Shown: one piece after another, positions 45,755 to 55,572 of the stretch
Layout of the letters: each line of letters begins with the position of its first letter
How positions within the stretch are numbered: the first letter of the stretch is position 1
Program-made: the position numbers and the translations under genes
Source of the DNA: Salvia splendens
Taxonomy: Eukaryota > Streptophyta > Magnoliopsida > Lamiales > Lamiaceae
NCBI RefSeq assembly: GCF_004379255.2
Contig: NC_056049.1
Location: 9,796,001 to 9,860,000, forward strand
Length of the DNA stretch: 64,000 nucleotides
Reading direction: 5' to 3'
The notes under the pieces: model-generated
What the model was told of the DNA's origin: nothing
The model's database searches: none
The model's input: only the letters and a program-made list of their open reading frames with translations

Positions 45755-45969
45755 CTCACACTTAGACTATGGAATAGGCTAAGTGTGAGATTTTGGAAAC
45801 CTAAACAGCAACCAACAAAACACATATATACACAAAACTCCTCACACTTAGGCCGTGCAACGGACTAAGTGTGAGTTAACATGCTTACGAAAAACAGAAA
45901 ACACAAACACATGCGCCAAAAGACAAACCCTTAACTTCTCACACTTAGACTATAAAATAAGCTAAGTGT
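45755..45969 (-). other. A4 stem-loops 2 to 4 (CACACTTAG family)
   Basis: CTCACACTTAG pairs with CTAAGTGTGAG at 45755-45765/45779-45789 and again at 45841-45851/45865-45875, both perfect 11-bp stems with 13-nt loops of different sequence. A third copy at 45938-45969 keeps 8 bp. Stems are conserved while loops vary. Confidence 0.8.
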
Positions 45970-46090
45970 TACGAACGGGTTTGCGCACAAACAGAAATTA
46001 TACTACCTAGACACACAAAACACAACTAAAAACGAAAAGCTAAAAACGAGAAAATAAAAAGAAAAACTAACTGGTCAGATGGGGGTGGTC

Positions 46091-48832
46091 TTAGCGAAGT
46101 CTCCTGCTCCTTCGTGGGGCAGGTGGTGTAGGCTGCTTTTCCAGGGGTTCCTTTTCCGTTCCAGTGTGATCCTCACTCTCCTTCACCGGTTCCTCGGCTG
46201 CTGCCGGCACCTCGGCGTTCTCTTCCTCGGGCTCGTCTATCATTGTCTCTGGTGGGTGGGTCTCATCGTCCTGGCCTCCATGGCCGCTTGTTCCTGTAGC
46301 TTGTTCTTTCTTCCGGCTGGTCACTTCTTCCAACAACACATCTATCACGGATGCCATCCGGCCCATCTCCGTGATCAATCGATGGTTTTCCTCTCCCAAA
46401 GTAGTCACTAACGTCTCCATAGCGTCTTGCTTTTGAGCCAAAGTCTTCTGCTCTGCAGATCTCTCCAACATCCTTTCCATCACTGCCGCTAGCTTGACCA
46501 TCTCTGCTTTCAATTTCTTATTCTCCTCTCTAACTTCATTCATTTCCTTCTCCATTCTGGCTTGACGCTGTTCCTGGTCCGATGCCAATCCGATCATTTC
46601 TGCCCTTATCTGTCTGCTTCCCTCCGCTATCTTCTCCACAACTTCTTCCATCCCATCTTGTCTCTGGTCGTGTGCCGGTGCTTCATGAGCTGCTGCCAAC
46701 CGAGCAGTGGGTGCAGCTTCCTCTCCCATCGCGTAGAAGTGTGGCACGCCTTGCCTCATGTACACCGCATTCGTCCGGACGAATAGGGGGGTATCAAATA
46801 ATCCTGGGGCGTCCACCATCGTCAAGGGGGTTAAGTCTTCGTCCTCTGAAACGAAGACGTTGTTTCTCACAAAGATTCCCAATATATGGCAGAGGGAAAT
46901 ATTCCGTGCTGGGTGGGTAGCGATGAGGTGACATGTGTATGCAGTCCAGAACCCTAAGTGCAGCTTCTTGCCTCTCTTGGCACACCATAAAAGATACAAT
47001 TCCGTCATCGATGTCCGGACTGCCGAATTCGACTGTCCTAAAAGGTTGTAACCCAAGAAGAGTTGAACCAGGCGTAGATTAGGATCGTTGAGATGGATAG
47101 ATCGGGAGATAGTGGACTGAAACTGTCCTGCCCCGGGGTGAGTAAGCTCTTCCCAAGCTACCTGGGGCTCAAAGTCCACATGCCTGCGGGGAATCCCCCG
47201 CTCCCTATCTCTCCACTCGGGCCCTATGGCCTCCTCCAAACTGCATATCCCTAGCCGAATAGTCCATTCAATCAAACTCATCCTAATCTCTCCTCCAAAT
47301 ATTCTGAAACTGATGCACTCTACATCCAAATCCGTTGTGACCTTGAATCGAAAGGTCGCGAAAAATTCTTTGGCCAAATCGACCGGAACATTCAAATTCT
47401 CATTCCTTAACAGCCATTCAAAACCCAATTCGTGGAAAAGGGCGAGAAACGATTCCCGAATCTTCAATTCATCTAACGAGGGGAGATGAATTACCTTTCC
47501 ACACTTAACCTTCTTGCCTTTTGCGTTCTTGGTGCGATAGACGGATTGGAGCTCCTTGGAGTCAAAAAATTGCATCCCCTCCACCGCGTCATCTGTGAGC
47601 TCCACCGTCCAACGCTTATATCGGAGTGGTTCTGCAGGTGGATGCAATAGCTCCTGATGATCGTTTGGGAGTTTCTGCTCCTTGTACTCCTCATCTTCCA
47701 TGGTCGTATCGCTATCGGATTCAGATTCTTCACTGATCTCATACTCACTATCACTCTGCTCTTGTTGGTTGGATGGGGTCCTCTGAGCAGCCTCGGTGAT
47801 CACTATGCCAGTGTTCACGACACGTGGTTTCTTGGTGCTCGGCTTGTTCTTCACAACGGCTTTTCCTTTCCTTTTTCTTTCCATCTGGTACCTGGCTTCC
47901 TCCTCAGCTTCACTCAAGATTTCCACGGGATCTGCTGCTGTGTTCGGCTGATCCCTACTAGCTGCCCACCTTCCCAAGCATCTCTGCGAAATTCTCCGCG
48001 GTTTGGGCGAGTTTGCCTTGGGGTCTGCTTTCACCACCAGTTCCCGCTTTATGGGCTTGGGCTTCACTACCGGAGGTGCCACCGGTTCTGGTTCATTGGT
48101 TTCTGCAGCTGTTTCCTCCTCTCCTTCCTGCATTCTACCATCCCCTACTTCTACTCGGGGATCTACTGGCTCTTTTTCTTTACTCGGTGCTTCTCCTTCC
48201 CCTCCTACCAACTGGAAAGGTCGGCCTTCCGGTATGTCTCCTGATGTGGCTTTCTCCCTGTTTCCTACTGCCCCCAATGCGAGGTCTAAACCCTCAGCCA
48301 TTGGTGCAGTGTCCTCTTCTCTCTGGTTGACCCTGTTCAGAATCGAGTCAAATTCTTCGTCTGTCATTAGGCCTTGTTTTCTGGCCGATTCATTCAAATC
48401 TATTTCCGGCCTTCTCACTTCTTGAACTACCGGCTCCGCTTCGGGCGTTTTCGCTGTTCCTTCGCTCCCCTCCGGAGTTGTCTTGCCTTGACTCGACTTT
48501 TTCGTACGCTCCTCAGAGTCAGAGTCGTAATGTGCGGTGATAGCGTCGAGCTCTGCCGAATTCGGCACTGAATCTGCTGAATGACTGTCCGGCGCAGGCG
48601 GGAGTTCACTGGGTGTGGTTCCTACGCCCCCTATTTGATCAAAACCAGTCAATGCTGCCGTCCAGTCCCGAGTAGGGTCCTGTTGACGAAGTAATACCAT
48701 CATGGCATCCATGGAGATCATAGGTGGTGGCGGAGCGGTCGGTGCTGGTGGCGGTGGATTTTGCTGTGGTTGCGCCTCCTGGGTTTCTTGGTGGCGCGGT
48801 TTGATTTTCCGGGCGAAAGCTTTCTTCCCCAT
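46091..48832 (-). CDS. A4 third ORF (ATHILA ORF-1-like), 913 aa
   Basis: This is the large open frame after pol. The first ATG is at 48832 (MGKKAFARKIKP); the frame is open further upstream but without ATG. The N-terminal 400 residues are rich in Pro, Glu, Ser and Lys and look disordered. A conserved globular part follows (from YKRWTVELTDD, about residue 405, to about 710) with ISFRIFGGEIRMSLIEW and LHLGFWTAYTCHLIATHPAR; decayed A2 sequence matches it. A long heptad-like stretch rich in Glu, Met and Lys (about 727-855, MEEVVEKIAEG...) suggests a coiled coil. The C-terminus is PRRSRRLR. No membrane segment or signal peptide is visible, so an envelope role is not supported. Function is unknown. 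Confidence 0.88.
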   Translation of the reverse strand: MGKKAFARKIKPRHQETQEAQPQQNPPPPAPTAPPPPMISMDAMMVLLRQQDPTRDWTAALTGFDQIGGVGTTPSELPPAPDSHSADSVPNSAELDAITAHYDSDSEERTKKSSQGKTTPEGSEGTAKTPEAEPVVQEVRRPEIDLNESARKQGLMTDEEFDSILNRVNQREEDTAPMAEGLDLALGAVGNREKATSGDIPEGRPFQLVGGEGEAPSKEKEPVDPRVEVGDGRMQEGEEETAAETNEPEPVAPPVVKPKPIKRELVVKADPKANSPKPRRISQRCLGRWAASRDQPNTAADPVEILSEAEEEARYQMERKRKGKAVVKNKPSTKKPRVVNTGIVITEAAQRTPSNQQEQSDSEYEISEESESDSDTTMEDEEYKEQKLPNDHQELLHPPAEPLRYKRWTVELTDDAVEGMQFFDSKELQSVYRTKNAKGKKVKCGKVIHLPSLDELKIRESFLALFHELGFEWLLRNENLNVPVDLAKEFFATFRFKVTTDLDVECISFRIFGGEIRMSLIEWTIRLGICSLEEAIGPEWRDRERGIPRRHVDFEPQVAWEELTHPGAGQFQSTISRSIHLNDPNLRLVQLFLGYNLLGQSNSAVRTSMTELYLLWCAKRGKKLHLGFWTAYTCHLIATHPARNISLCHILGIFVRNNVFVSEDEDLTPLTMVDAPGLFDTPLFVRTNAVYMRQGVPHFYAMGEEAAPTARLAAAHEAPAHDQRQDGMEEVVEKIAEGSRQIRAEMIGLASDQEQRQARMEKEMNEVREENKKLKAEMVKLAAVMERMLERSAEQKTLAQKQDAMETLVTTLGEENHRLITEMGRMASVIDVLLEEVTSRKKEQATGTSGHGGQDDETHPPETMIDEPEEENAEVPAAAEEPVKESEDHTGTEKEPLEKQPTPPAPRRSRRLR

Positions 48833-49474
48833 GAGTGGAAATCTGCGATTTAGTGGTGAAAAGGTAGGGTTGAGGGTTGAGAATGATGTTTCCGCGAGAG
48901 AGATGGACAAGGATTTCTTGAGAGCGAATTTGAAAATGAGGGTTTGTGAGGGGAAAGGGTTGAGACGGTAAGTTTAATTCGGGTGAGAGAGAGCAGTTGC
49001 AGGTGGTTGTAACCGGTTATTTGGGGTAGCCGGTCGCGACGTTTCAGACGGGAAGGGCGGTTGAGGTTGCTGGCCTCTGATTGGTCCGCGCGTCTTTTCC
49101 CTCTGCTCACGCGCCATTTCTCTTGCTGCCACCCTGCAAAAGCTGCACAAGCTTTAATTCAAATTTTCGTCCTTTCCATAATTCCTCCTCTACTTGCCTA
49201 AAAAAAAGAGACTAATCTAAATGGGCACTTAAATAACATTTTGAAATAGCACCAGATAAGCAATCCTTTGGTTAATGCGCACTTCAAATTAAAATTAAGG
49301 CCCGAAAATATTTTTTTTGATTTTTTTAGGAATTATCTAGCGTGCAAATATTAATTACGTATTTACAATATTTACAACTTCCTTAGGTAATTTGGAATTC
49401 AACTTGGCCAGTATATGCATACTATTCTCAAAGGGAAACTGGCCGCGCGGAATTCCAAATTCCTATCTTACTGA
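48833..49474. other. A4 spacer between pol and ORF3
   Basis: No gene recognised. The left third is moderately GC-rich and the rest AT-rich. It ends near the palindrome ACTGATCAGTA at 49470-49480. Confidence 0.6.
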
Positions 49475-49681
49475 TCAGTATGAAACCGATGTAAGTGGCT
49501 GTAGTGGAATTTCATCCACTACACCCACCTCGCTATTATCCCTAAATATTTTCAACCTATGCCCATTTACTATGATAGGTTCAGAGTTAGAAAAACTCCC
49601 TGAAATTTCTACTGCCCCGTTGGACCGGAGTGCAGTTATGATGTAAGGTCCTGTCCATTTGGACTTGAGTTTCCCTGGCAT
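49475..49681 (-). pseudogene. A4 pol C-terminal tail, out of frame
   Basis: The tail contains GKLKSKWTGPYIITALRSNG and VNGHRLKIFRDN, the usual end of Athila integrase. It is separated from the main pol frame by a deletion of about 50 bp near 49760 together with a frame change. Confidence 0.85.
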
Positions 49682-49740
49682 AAGCTTTAATCTTGACTGG
49701 AAGAGTAGTACTTTCTGGCCAACATGGAGCTCCTTAGTCC

Positions 49741-52700
49741 TCAGATTTCGATCATGCCATAATTTAGTTCCTCAAGCTCCTGCAGTTGCAGCTTCCTTTC
49801 CTCTTCACAGGCTGTAGCATCCATATTCACTTTCTGTACTGCCCAGTATGCTCGATGCTCGATTCCAACTGGTAAATGGCACATCTTTCCAAAGACAATC
49901 CGGTAAGGGGACATGCCTATGGGAGTCTTGTAGGCTGTTCGATACGCCCAGAGAGCATCCTCTAACCTTACACTCCAATCCTTCCTAGAAGTGTTCACCG
50001 TCTTCTCCAAAATTTTCTTTATTTCGCGGTTAGAGATTTCTGCTTGACCATTTGCTTGCGGATGGTAAGGGCTGGATAGTCTATGGTGCACACCGTATTT
50101 CTTCATTAAAGCTTCAATTGTGCGATTACAGAAGTGTGTACCTTGATCGGATATGATCGCCCTGGGCACACCGAATCGGCTGAAGATATGACTCTTTAAG
50201 AATTTGGCCACTTCCTTGGCTTCACAAGTGCCTGTGGCCTTGGCTTCCACCCATTTGGAGACGTAGTCTACAGCAACTAGGATATACAGATTCCCATAGG
50301 ATGAAGGGAAAGGCCCCATGAAATCCATTCCCCATATGTCAAATAACTCGCAAACTATTACGGGTACCTGTGGCATTTCATCCCGGGCAGATATTCCACC
50401 GGTCAGTTGGCAACGCTCACAACTTCTGCAAAACTCGTACGCATCTTTGTTGAGGGTTGGCCAATAAAAGCCGCTATCCAAAATCTTCCTAGCCGTCTTC
50501 TTGGACCCGAAATGTCCTCCGCATGCTAACGAATGGCAGTGGGTCAAAACATCCCGCTGATCCCAGTCAGGAATGCACCTCCTTATCACTTGATCGGACC
50601 CTACCCTCCACAAATAGGGGTCGTCCCAAAAGTAGTATTTCGCTTCACTCTTGATCTTCATTCTTTGGGCTTTGGTAACACTTGGCACTTCTGGAAGCTC
50701 TCCAGTTACCAGGTAGTTGGCCAGGTCCGCGTACCAAGGCTCTTGCCCTACCTTCTCTTTTCCTTTTGCTGTATCATTTTGACCAGTAAGCTTGAACACT
50801 TCTTCCCAATCAATTTTTCTGGGCACAAAAATCACCTCACACAAATGTTCCTCTGGAAATTTATCATGCACTTCGTCACCGTTTCCATCTTGCACTATTC
50901 TGCTTAAATGGTCCGCCACTTTGTTCTCGACTCCTCGCTTATCTTCTACCTCCCAGTCAAATTCTTGCAGCAAGAGTACCCATCGGATCAAGCGTGGTTT
51001 GGATTCCTTCTTGGCAATCAGATACTTAATCGCCGCATGGTCAGTATACACTATGACCTTAAATCCCAACAAATATGGCCTGAACTTCTCGAAGGAATAC
51101 ACCACCGCCAGCATCTCCTTTTCAGTGGTATCGTAATTCCGATGGGCTTGATTTAAAGTCTTGGACGCATAAAAAATCACGTACCTCTTCCCGTCGATCT
51201 TCTGACCCAGCACGGCTCCTACCGCAAAATCGTTGGCGTCGCACATTACTTCGAATGGATGGTTCCAGTCAGGAGCCGTTATGATAGGTGCGGATATCAA
51301 CTTTTCCTTGAGAAGGTTGAAAGCAGCCTTGCATTGCTCATCAAAGATGAATTCCACGTCATTCTGAAGCAATCTAGTAAGGGGCTGGGCGATCTTGGAG
51401 AAATCCTTGATAAATCTTCGATAAAATCCGGCGTGCCCCAGAAACCCCCTTATTCCCTTCTGATCAGTAGGGAATGGTAATTTGGATATAACATCTACCT
51501 TGGCTCGATCCACTTGGATACCTCTCTCTGAGACCACGTGTCCTAAAACTGTCCCTTCGGCGACCATATAATGGCACTTTTCGAAGTTCAAAACCAAACT
51601 CTTTGCTTGACATCTCTCCAAAACTATATCTAAATGATGAAGGCAAGAGTCGAACGAATCTCCGTAAACCGTAAAATCGTCCATGAATATCTCTATGCAA
51701 TCCTCGATCAAATCAGAAAATATGCTCATCATACATCGTTGAAATGTACATGGAGCGTTGCACAGGCTGAAGGGCATGCGACGGTATGCATAGGTTCCAA
51801 ACGGGCAAGTGAAAGTGGTCTTGTCCTGGTCCTCAGGATCTACGTAAATTTGGAAATACCCGCTGTACCCATCTAGAAAGCAGAAAAACTTCTTCCCAGC
51901 TAATCTCTCCAACATTTGGTCGATGAACGGCAGGGGAAAATGGTCCTTCCTGGTCGCATTGTTCAACTTACGGTAATCGATGCACATTCGCCAACCCGTG
52001 ACAAGCCTCGTTGGGATCAGTTCATTCCTCTCATTCTGAACTACTTGGATGCCCGACTTCTTTGGGACCATGTGGATCGGGCTGACCCACTCACTATCCG
52101 GTACTGAATAGATAATCCCTAGCGACAACAACTTCAAGATCTCCTTCAATATCTCTTCTCGCATGTTAGGGTTTACCTTCCTTTGAGCATCTTGATGTGC
52201 CTTCGCTCCTTCCTCCAACCTAATGTGGTGCATGCAGACGTCGGGGCTAATCCCCACTAAATCTGTAAGACTCCATCCAATTGCCTTCTTGTTCTTGCTC
52301 AGCACGGTCAGTAGCCTAGCCTCTTGTTCTTTCGTGAGGCTGCTATTGATGATCACTGGATAAGAGTTCTCCTCTCCAAGGAAGGCATACTTCAAATTTG
52401 GTGGCAACTTCTTCAGCTCAACTTGAGGTGGAAGTGTGTCTTCGGGTAGAGGGTTTTTCTCAATCTCTCCTTCTTTTTCTAAACCTCCCTTCGATGGTTC
52501 TTCTATACTGGCTGGTAGCTGAACCCCTGCGGCTCCAGTGAACTCCGATTTCTGACAGAATCCCTTGATTGCTGCTTCTATTTCTTCATCAGTCAACCCT
52601 TGGCTACTGATCATTTCACACCATGCAGCGGCTTCGACGTCAGCCTGCTCATAAGCATCTAATGCTTGGAGTTTCTCCTGCAATAGTTCGGTCTCAAGAA

Positions 52701-53856
52701 AGTCTTGGACAAGGGGGTCAATCACGTCAACATAACACAAATTTTCAGAATCAATCGGTTTCTTCATGGCTTCATTGATATCAAAAGTAAATTTCTCTCC
52801 ATGGAAATCAATGCAAATTGTCCCCTCGGCCATGTCTACTATTGTCTTAGCCGTTCTCAAAAATTGCCTTCCTAACAACACTCCACTAGATTCCCTAGCT
52901 TCATGCTCACTCATTTTGATCACATAAAAATCAGCAGGATAGGTAAAATCATGCACTCTTACTAACACGTTTTCTAAAACTCCCTCAGGACTTATGCACG
53001 ACCTATCAGCCAGTTGGATCAACACCCTAGTATTAGACAATCTAACTCCCTTCAATCGGTTATAGATAGACAATGGCATAACATTTATGGACGCCCCCAA
53101 ATCACACATTGCATGTTTGACCTTCACATCTCCTATAGTTATAGGCAAAGTGAACATACCTGGATCGGCTCTCTTGGGTGGTAACTTCTCTTGCACTATT
53201 GCTGACGCTATTCCTTCCACCATAATCTTGCCATCCTTCTGAGCTCTCCCGGCTATGAAGTCCTTAATGAATTTCCCGAGAGGGGGTAGCTTCACGGCTT
53301 GGAGGAATGGTATGGTGACATCCAACTTCCCAAAAATCGATAAGTAGTCAACCGGGTCCTCTTTCTTCCTCTTTGTAACAAATCGGAATGGGAACGGTTT
53401 CTCCCCTTTTTTTTCCTCTACTGGTTCTTCAGCAACCTTCTTGGAGTTTTTCTTGGGTAGTTCCTGGGTCTGGGCCTCCATTCTGGGTTCTACCTCTTGA
53501 GGTGGTGTCTTCCTGGTCAGTAGGGTGTCTGGTTCACCTCGTAAGCTTGGTGTATCATCCAAGAAGAATGGATCCTTCATCTGAGGCATAGTTCTCCCTA
53601 ATTCATCCATTGAAATGGTATCACCTCCTATCTTCGTTCCATTAGATCCTCCACCAGGTTGTTTCGGTTGAGGCGCGTCATAAGTGGTTCCCGACCTCAA
53701 CGTAACCTTACGCACATTTGCCTTTTCGGGCATTTGGACTGTAGATGGGAGTTTCCCTGCATTTCCCTTCAAATCACCCACCGAACTGGCCAGTTGAGCT
53801 AACTGCCTATTCATCATATCCATGTTCGCCTTATGTTCCTTCTGGGCGTTTTGCAT
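49741..53856 (-). CDS. A4 pol, 1371-codon frame: protease, RT, RNase H, integrase
   Basis: Domains in order: protease with [16 protein letters not shown] (about residue 250, catalytic DLGAS intact); RT with [22 protein letters not shown] and [12 protein letters not shown] (about 720); RNase H with [14 protein letters not shown] (about 869) and [10 protein letters not shown]; integrase zinc module [12 protein letters not shown]...CERCQ (about 1105); core [22 protein letters not shown] and NGQAEISNR, the D,D,E set. One oddity is [11 protein letters not shown], where the other copies have MPFGLCNA. The ATG at 53856 comes two codons after the gag stop in the same frame, so pol was probably made as a gag-pol fusion. 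The last part is lost to a deletion (tail at 49475-49681). Confidence 0.93.
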   Translation of the reverse strand: MQNAQKEHKANMDMMNRQLAQLASSVGDLKGNAGKLPSTVQMPEKANVRKVTLRSGTTYDAPQPKQPGGGSNGTKIGGDTISMDELGRTMPQMKDPFFLDDTPSLRGEPDTLLTRKTPPQEVEPRMEAQTQELPKKNSKKVAEEPVEEKKGEKPFPFRFVTKRKKEDPVDYLSIFGKLDVTIPFLQAVKLPPLGKFIKDFIAGRAQKDGKIMVEGIASAIVQEKLPPKRADPGMFTLPITIGDVKVKHAMCDLGASINVMPLSIYNRLKGVRLSNTRVLIQLADRSCISPEGVLENVLVRVHDFTYPADFYVIKMSEHEARESSGVLLGRQFLRTAKTIVDMAEGTICIDFHGEKFTFDINEAMKKPIDSENLCYVDVIDPLVQDFLETELLQEKLQALDAYEQADVEAAAWCEMISSQGLTDEEIEAAIKGFCQKSEFTGAAGVQLPASIEEPSKGGLEKEGEIEKNPLPEDTLPPQVELKKLPPNLKYAFLGEENSYPVIINSSLTKEQEARLLTVLSKNKKAIGWSLTDLVGISPDVCMHHIRLEEGAKAHQDAQRKVNPNMREEILKEILKLLSLGIIYSVPDSEWVSPIHMVPKKSGIQVVQNERNELIPTRLVTGWRMCIDYRKLNNATRKDHFPLPFIDQMLERLAGKKFFCFLDGYSGYFQIYVDPEDQDKTTFTCPFGTYAYRRMPFSLCNAPCTFQRCMMSIFSDLIEDCIEIFMDDFTVYGDSFDSCLHHLDIVLERCQAKSLVLNFEKCHYMVAEGTVLGHVVSERGIQVDRAKVDVISKLPFPTDQKGIRGFLGHAGFYRRFIKDFSKIAQPLTRLLQNDVEFIFDEQCKAAFNLLKEKLISAPIITAPDWNHPFEVMCDANDFAVGAVLGQKIDGKRYVIFYASKTLNQAHRNYDTTEKEMLAVVYSFEKFRPYLLGFKVIVYTDHAAIKYLIAKKESKPRLIRWVLLLQEFDWEVEDKRGVENKVADHLSRIVQDGNGDEVHDKFPEEHLCEVIFVPRKIDWEEVFKLTGQNDTAKGKEKVGQEPWYADLANYLVTGELPEVPSVTKAQRMKIKSEAKYYFWDDPYLWRVGSDQVIRRCIPDWDQRDVLTHCHSLACGGHFGSKKTARKILDSGFYWPTLNKDAYEFCRSCERCQLTGGISARDEMPQVPVIVCELFDIWGMDFMGPFPSSYGNLYILVAVDYVSKWVEAKATGTCEAKEVAKFLKSHIFSRFGVPRAIISDQGTHFCNRTIEALMKKYGVHHRLSSPYHPQANGQAEISNREIKKILEKTVNTSRKDWSVRLEDALWAYRTAYKTPIGMSPYRIVFGKMCHLPVGIEHRAYWAVQKVNMDATACEEERKLQLQELEELNYGMIEI

Positions 53857-53859
53857 CCC

Positions 53860-55244
53860 CTACACGACCTCATTATGGGATTGCAATTCCCCTTTGATGC
53901 TCTGTTGTGATGCTAGCATTTCACCCATCATGTCTTCAACGGATCTCCTTGACCTGTTCGAGTTTTGGAAATGACTTGGCCCTTGGTGTTGATAGTTCTG
54001 GGAGTTTTGCTGGCCTTGATTAGGCGGGTATTGGTTATACTGGGCAGGAGGGGTGTACTGATCTTGAGGATATTGATTCTGGTGCTGGCCTTGGAATTGA
54101 TTTTGGTTCTGATGGTTTTGGGGTCCTGGGTTTGGCTGATTTTGGAAGTTTTGGAAGTTTCTCTGGTGGGGTGGCACATAGACAGGGTTTGGGTTCTGTG
54201 GGTTTTGGTTTTGGGAATGTTGGTTTCTTCCTGACCAGTTGGGCTGGTAGTCTGGGTTCGCTGGTCCACGGTTAGGGTTTTGGTTCGGATGGGGGTTATA
54301 CTGGCTCTGACCTTGGTTCTGATTTTGGCTCCCGTCACCCCATCGGAAGTTTGGATGATCCCTCCATGGTGCATCCCGTTGCCTACCTTGAATCCAATGC
54401 CCACTAGAGTTGAAGTACCCCACAGCATTAACTTGCTCCATATTCCCGAAGTCATTAGGCTGATCATAGTTTGGTCCTTGATTTCCCTGATCTGCACCCT
54501 TGTAACTCCCAGCTGGGGGAGGTGGTGGAGTACTCTTCTCGATCGCACTCAGAAGTGACTTCTTCAGCTCATCCGTTTTCAAATCCATTTTCTGCTCCAG
54601 TGTATTTTCCTGATCAGTAACCGAGGCAACAGCAGCCCGCTCTCGGTTATATCCTTCCCTTGAATGGTCATACTCTTTTTTTGCATTCAGTAGCTTCCTT
54701 AGGACTCTCTTTGCTTCGCTAACCTGCAATTGAGTGAAGCTTCCTCCCGACGATGAATTTGCCAGGTCCTTGGTTACCGCGTTCATGCCTTCGTAGAAAG
54801 TATGATGTACTTCAATGTCCGCCATGCGATGGTTGGGACACGATTCCAAAAGACCCATGTATCTTGCCCAATAATCACTCAAGGGCTCATCATACCCTTG
54901 CTTCACATTAGTTATTTCCCTCTTCAGCGCGCTTGTCTTGGATGACGGAAAAAACTCGCCCAGAAATGCTGACTTGAAATCGGCCCAAGTCTCGATGGAG
55001 TTGGGGGGCAGGCGCATGAACCAGGTGTTAGCTTCCCCTTTTAGCACAAATGGCAAAGCCTTCAGCCTATAATCATCCTCCGTCGCTCCTGCCGGTCTCC
55101 TCTGCGCCCTACAAATTTTGCAAAACTCATGAAGAAACTCATACGGTCCTTCATAGCTCTTCCCACAGTATGTAGGCAGGATTGCGATCACATGAGGCTT
55201 CACATCGCAGGCGGTTTGGCCTGGAGTAACGACTATGGCTTGCG
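53860..55244 (-). CDS. A4 gag, main frame
   Basis: This is the capsid region without its N-terminus. The core has LPFVLKGEANTWFMRLPP, EFFPSSKTSALKREITNVKQ and LLESCPNHRMADIEVHHTFY. The middle has the Athila signature SSGHWIQGRQRDAPWRDHP. The C-terminal third is a Gln/Asn/Pro-rich low-complexity tract with VYVPPHQRNFQ. There is no CCHC knuckle. The frame has no ATG near its beginning; the proper start lies upstream in another frame. It ends in TAG at 53862-53860, in frame with pol. Confidence 0.88.
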
Positions 55245-55463
55245 GGGGCTCTCCTCATCTCCCTGGTTGGCCATTTCCCTTGGGTTGCCTTCCAACCGTG
55301 GTATCTCTTCTGGTATCGGTCCCTCTATGGTGCCCTTCTCCTCGTCACTACTCGTCCCTAGGTCAGACAAGGAGGTCGACAAGCCAGAACGAGTGGTTAC
55401 GAGTATAGACCCTCGCTGAAGTATCTTCAGTCTCCTCTGGTCAGGAGCCGAACTGCTTCTCAT
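55233..55463 (-). pseudogene. A4 gag N-terminus, frameshifted
   Basis: The ATG at 55463 (MRSSSAPDQRRLKIL) corresponds by position to the MSRGS starts of A1 and A3. TTRSG follows. The frame runs into a stop at 55233. The continuing gag sequence lies in another frame, and the switch falls at a run of five C (minus strand) near 55245, so a one-base loss is likely. Confidence 0.85.
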
Positions 55464-55552
55464 AAACTGAAATGGAAAGAAAAGGAAAAGAAGGTTATGC
55501 ACAATATATACGCCAAAGTATCACACACAAAAGTAACTAGTAACGCTATCCA

Positions 55553-55570
55553 TCCCCGGCAACGGCGCCA
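55553..55570 (-). other. A4 primer-binding site (tRNA-Asp)
   Basis: On the minus strand TGGCGCCGTTGCCGGGGA lies two bases after the 5' LTR. It is identical to the A3 site and complementary to plant tRNA-Asp. Confidence 0.95.
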
Positions 55571-55572
55571 TT

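Larger units (their letters stand above)
44203..46090 (-). other. A4 3' non-coding region with repeats and stem-loops
   Basis: No protein is supported between ORF3 and the 3' LTR. From the LTR outward this holds a CTCACACTT end motif, a 92-bp tandem repeat (44824-45030), a 33-nt T run (45251-45283) and four stem-loops (45644-45969). The layout parallels A2 5278-6960. Confidence 0.75.

Noticed and set aside
46091..48832. Viral envelope glycoprotein
   Set aside because: Position after pol suggests it, but no signal peptide, membrane helix or glycoprotein feature is visible.
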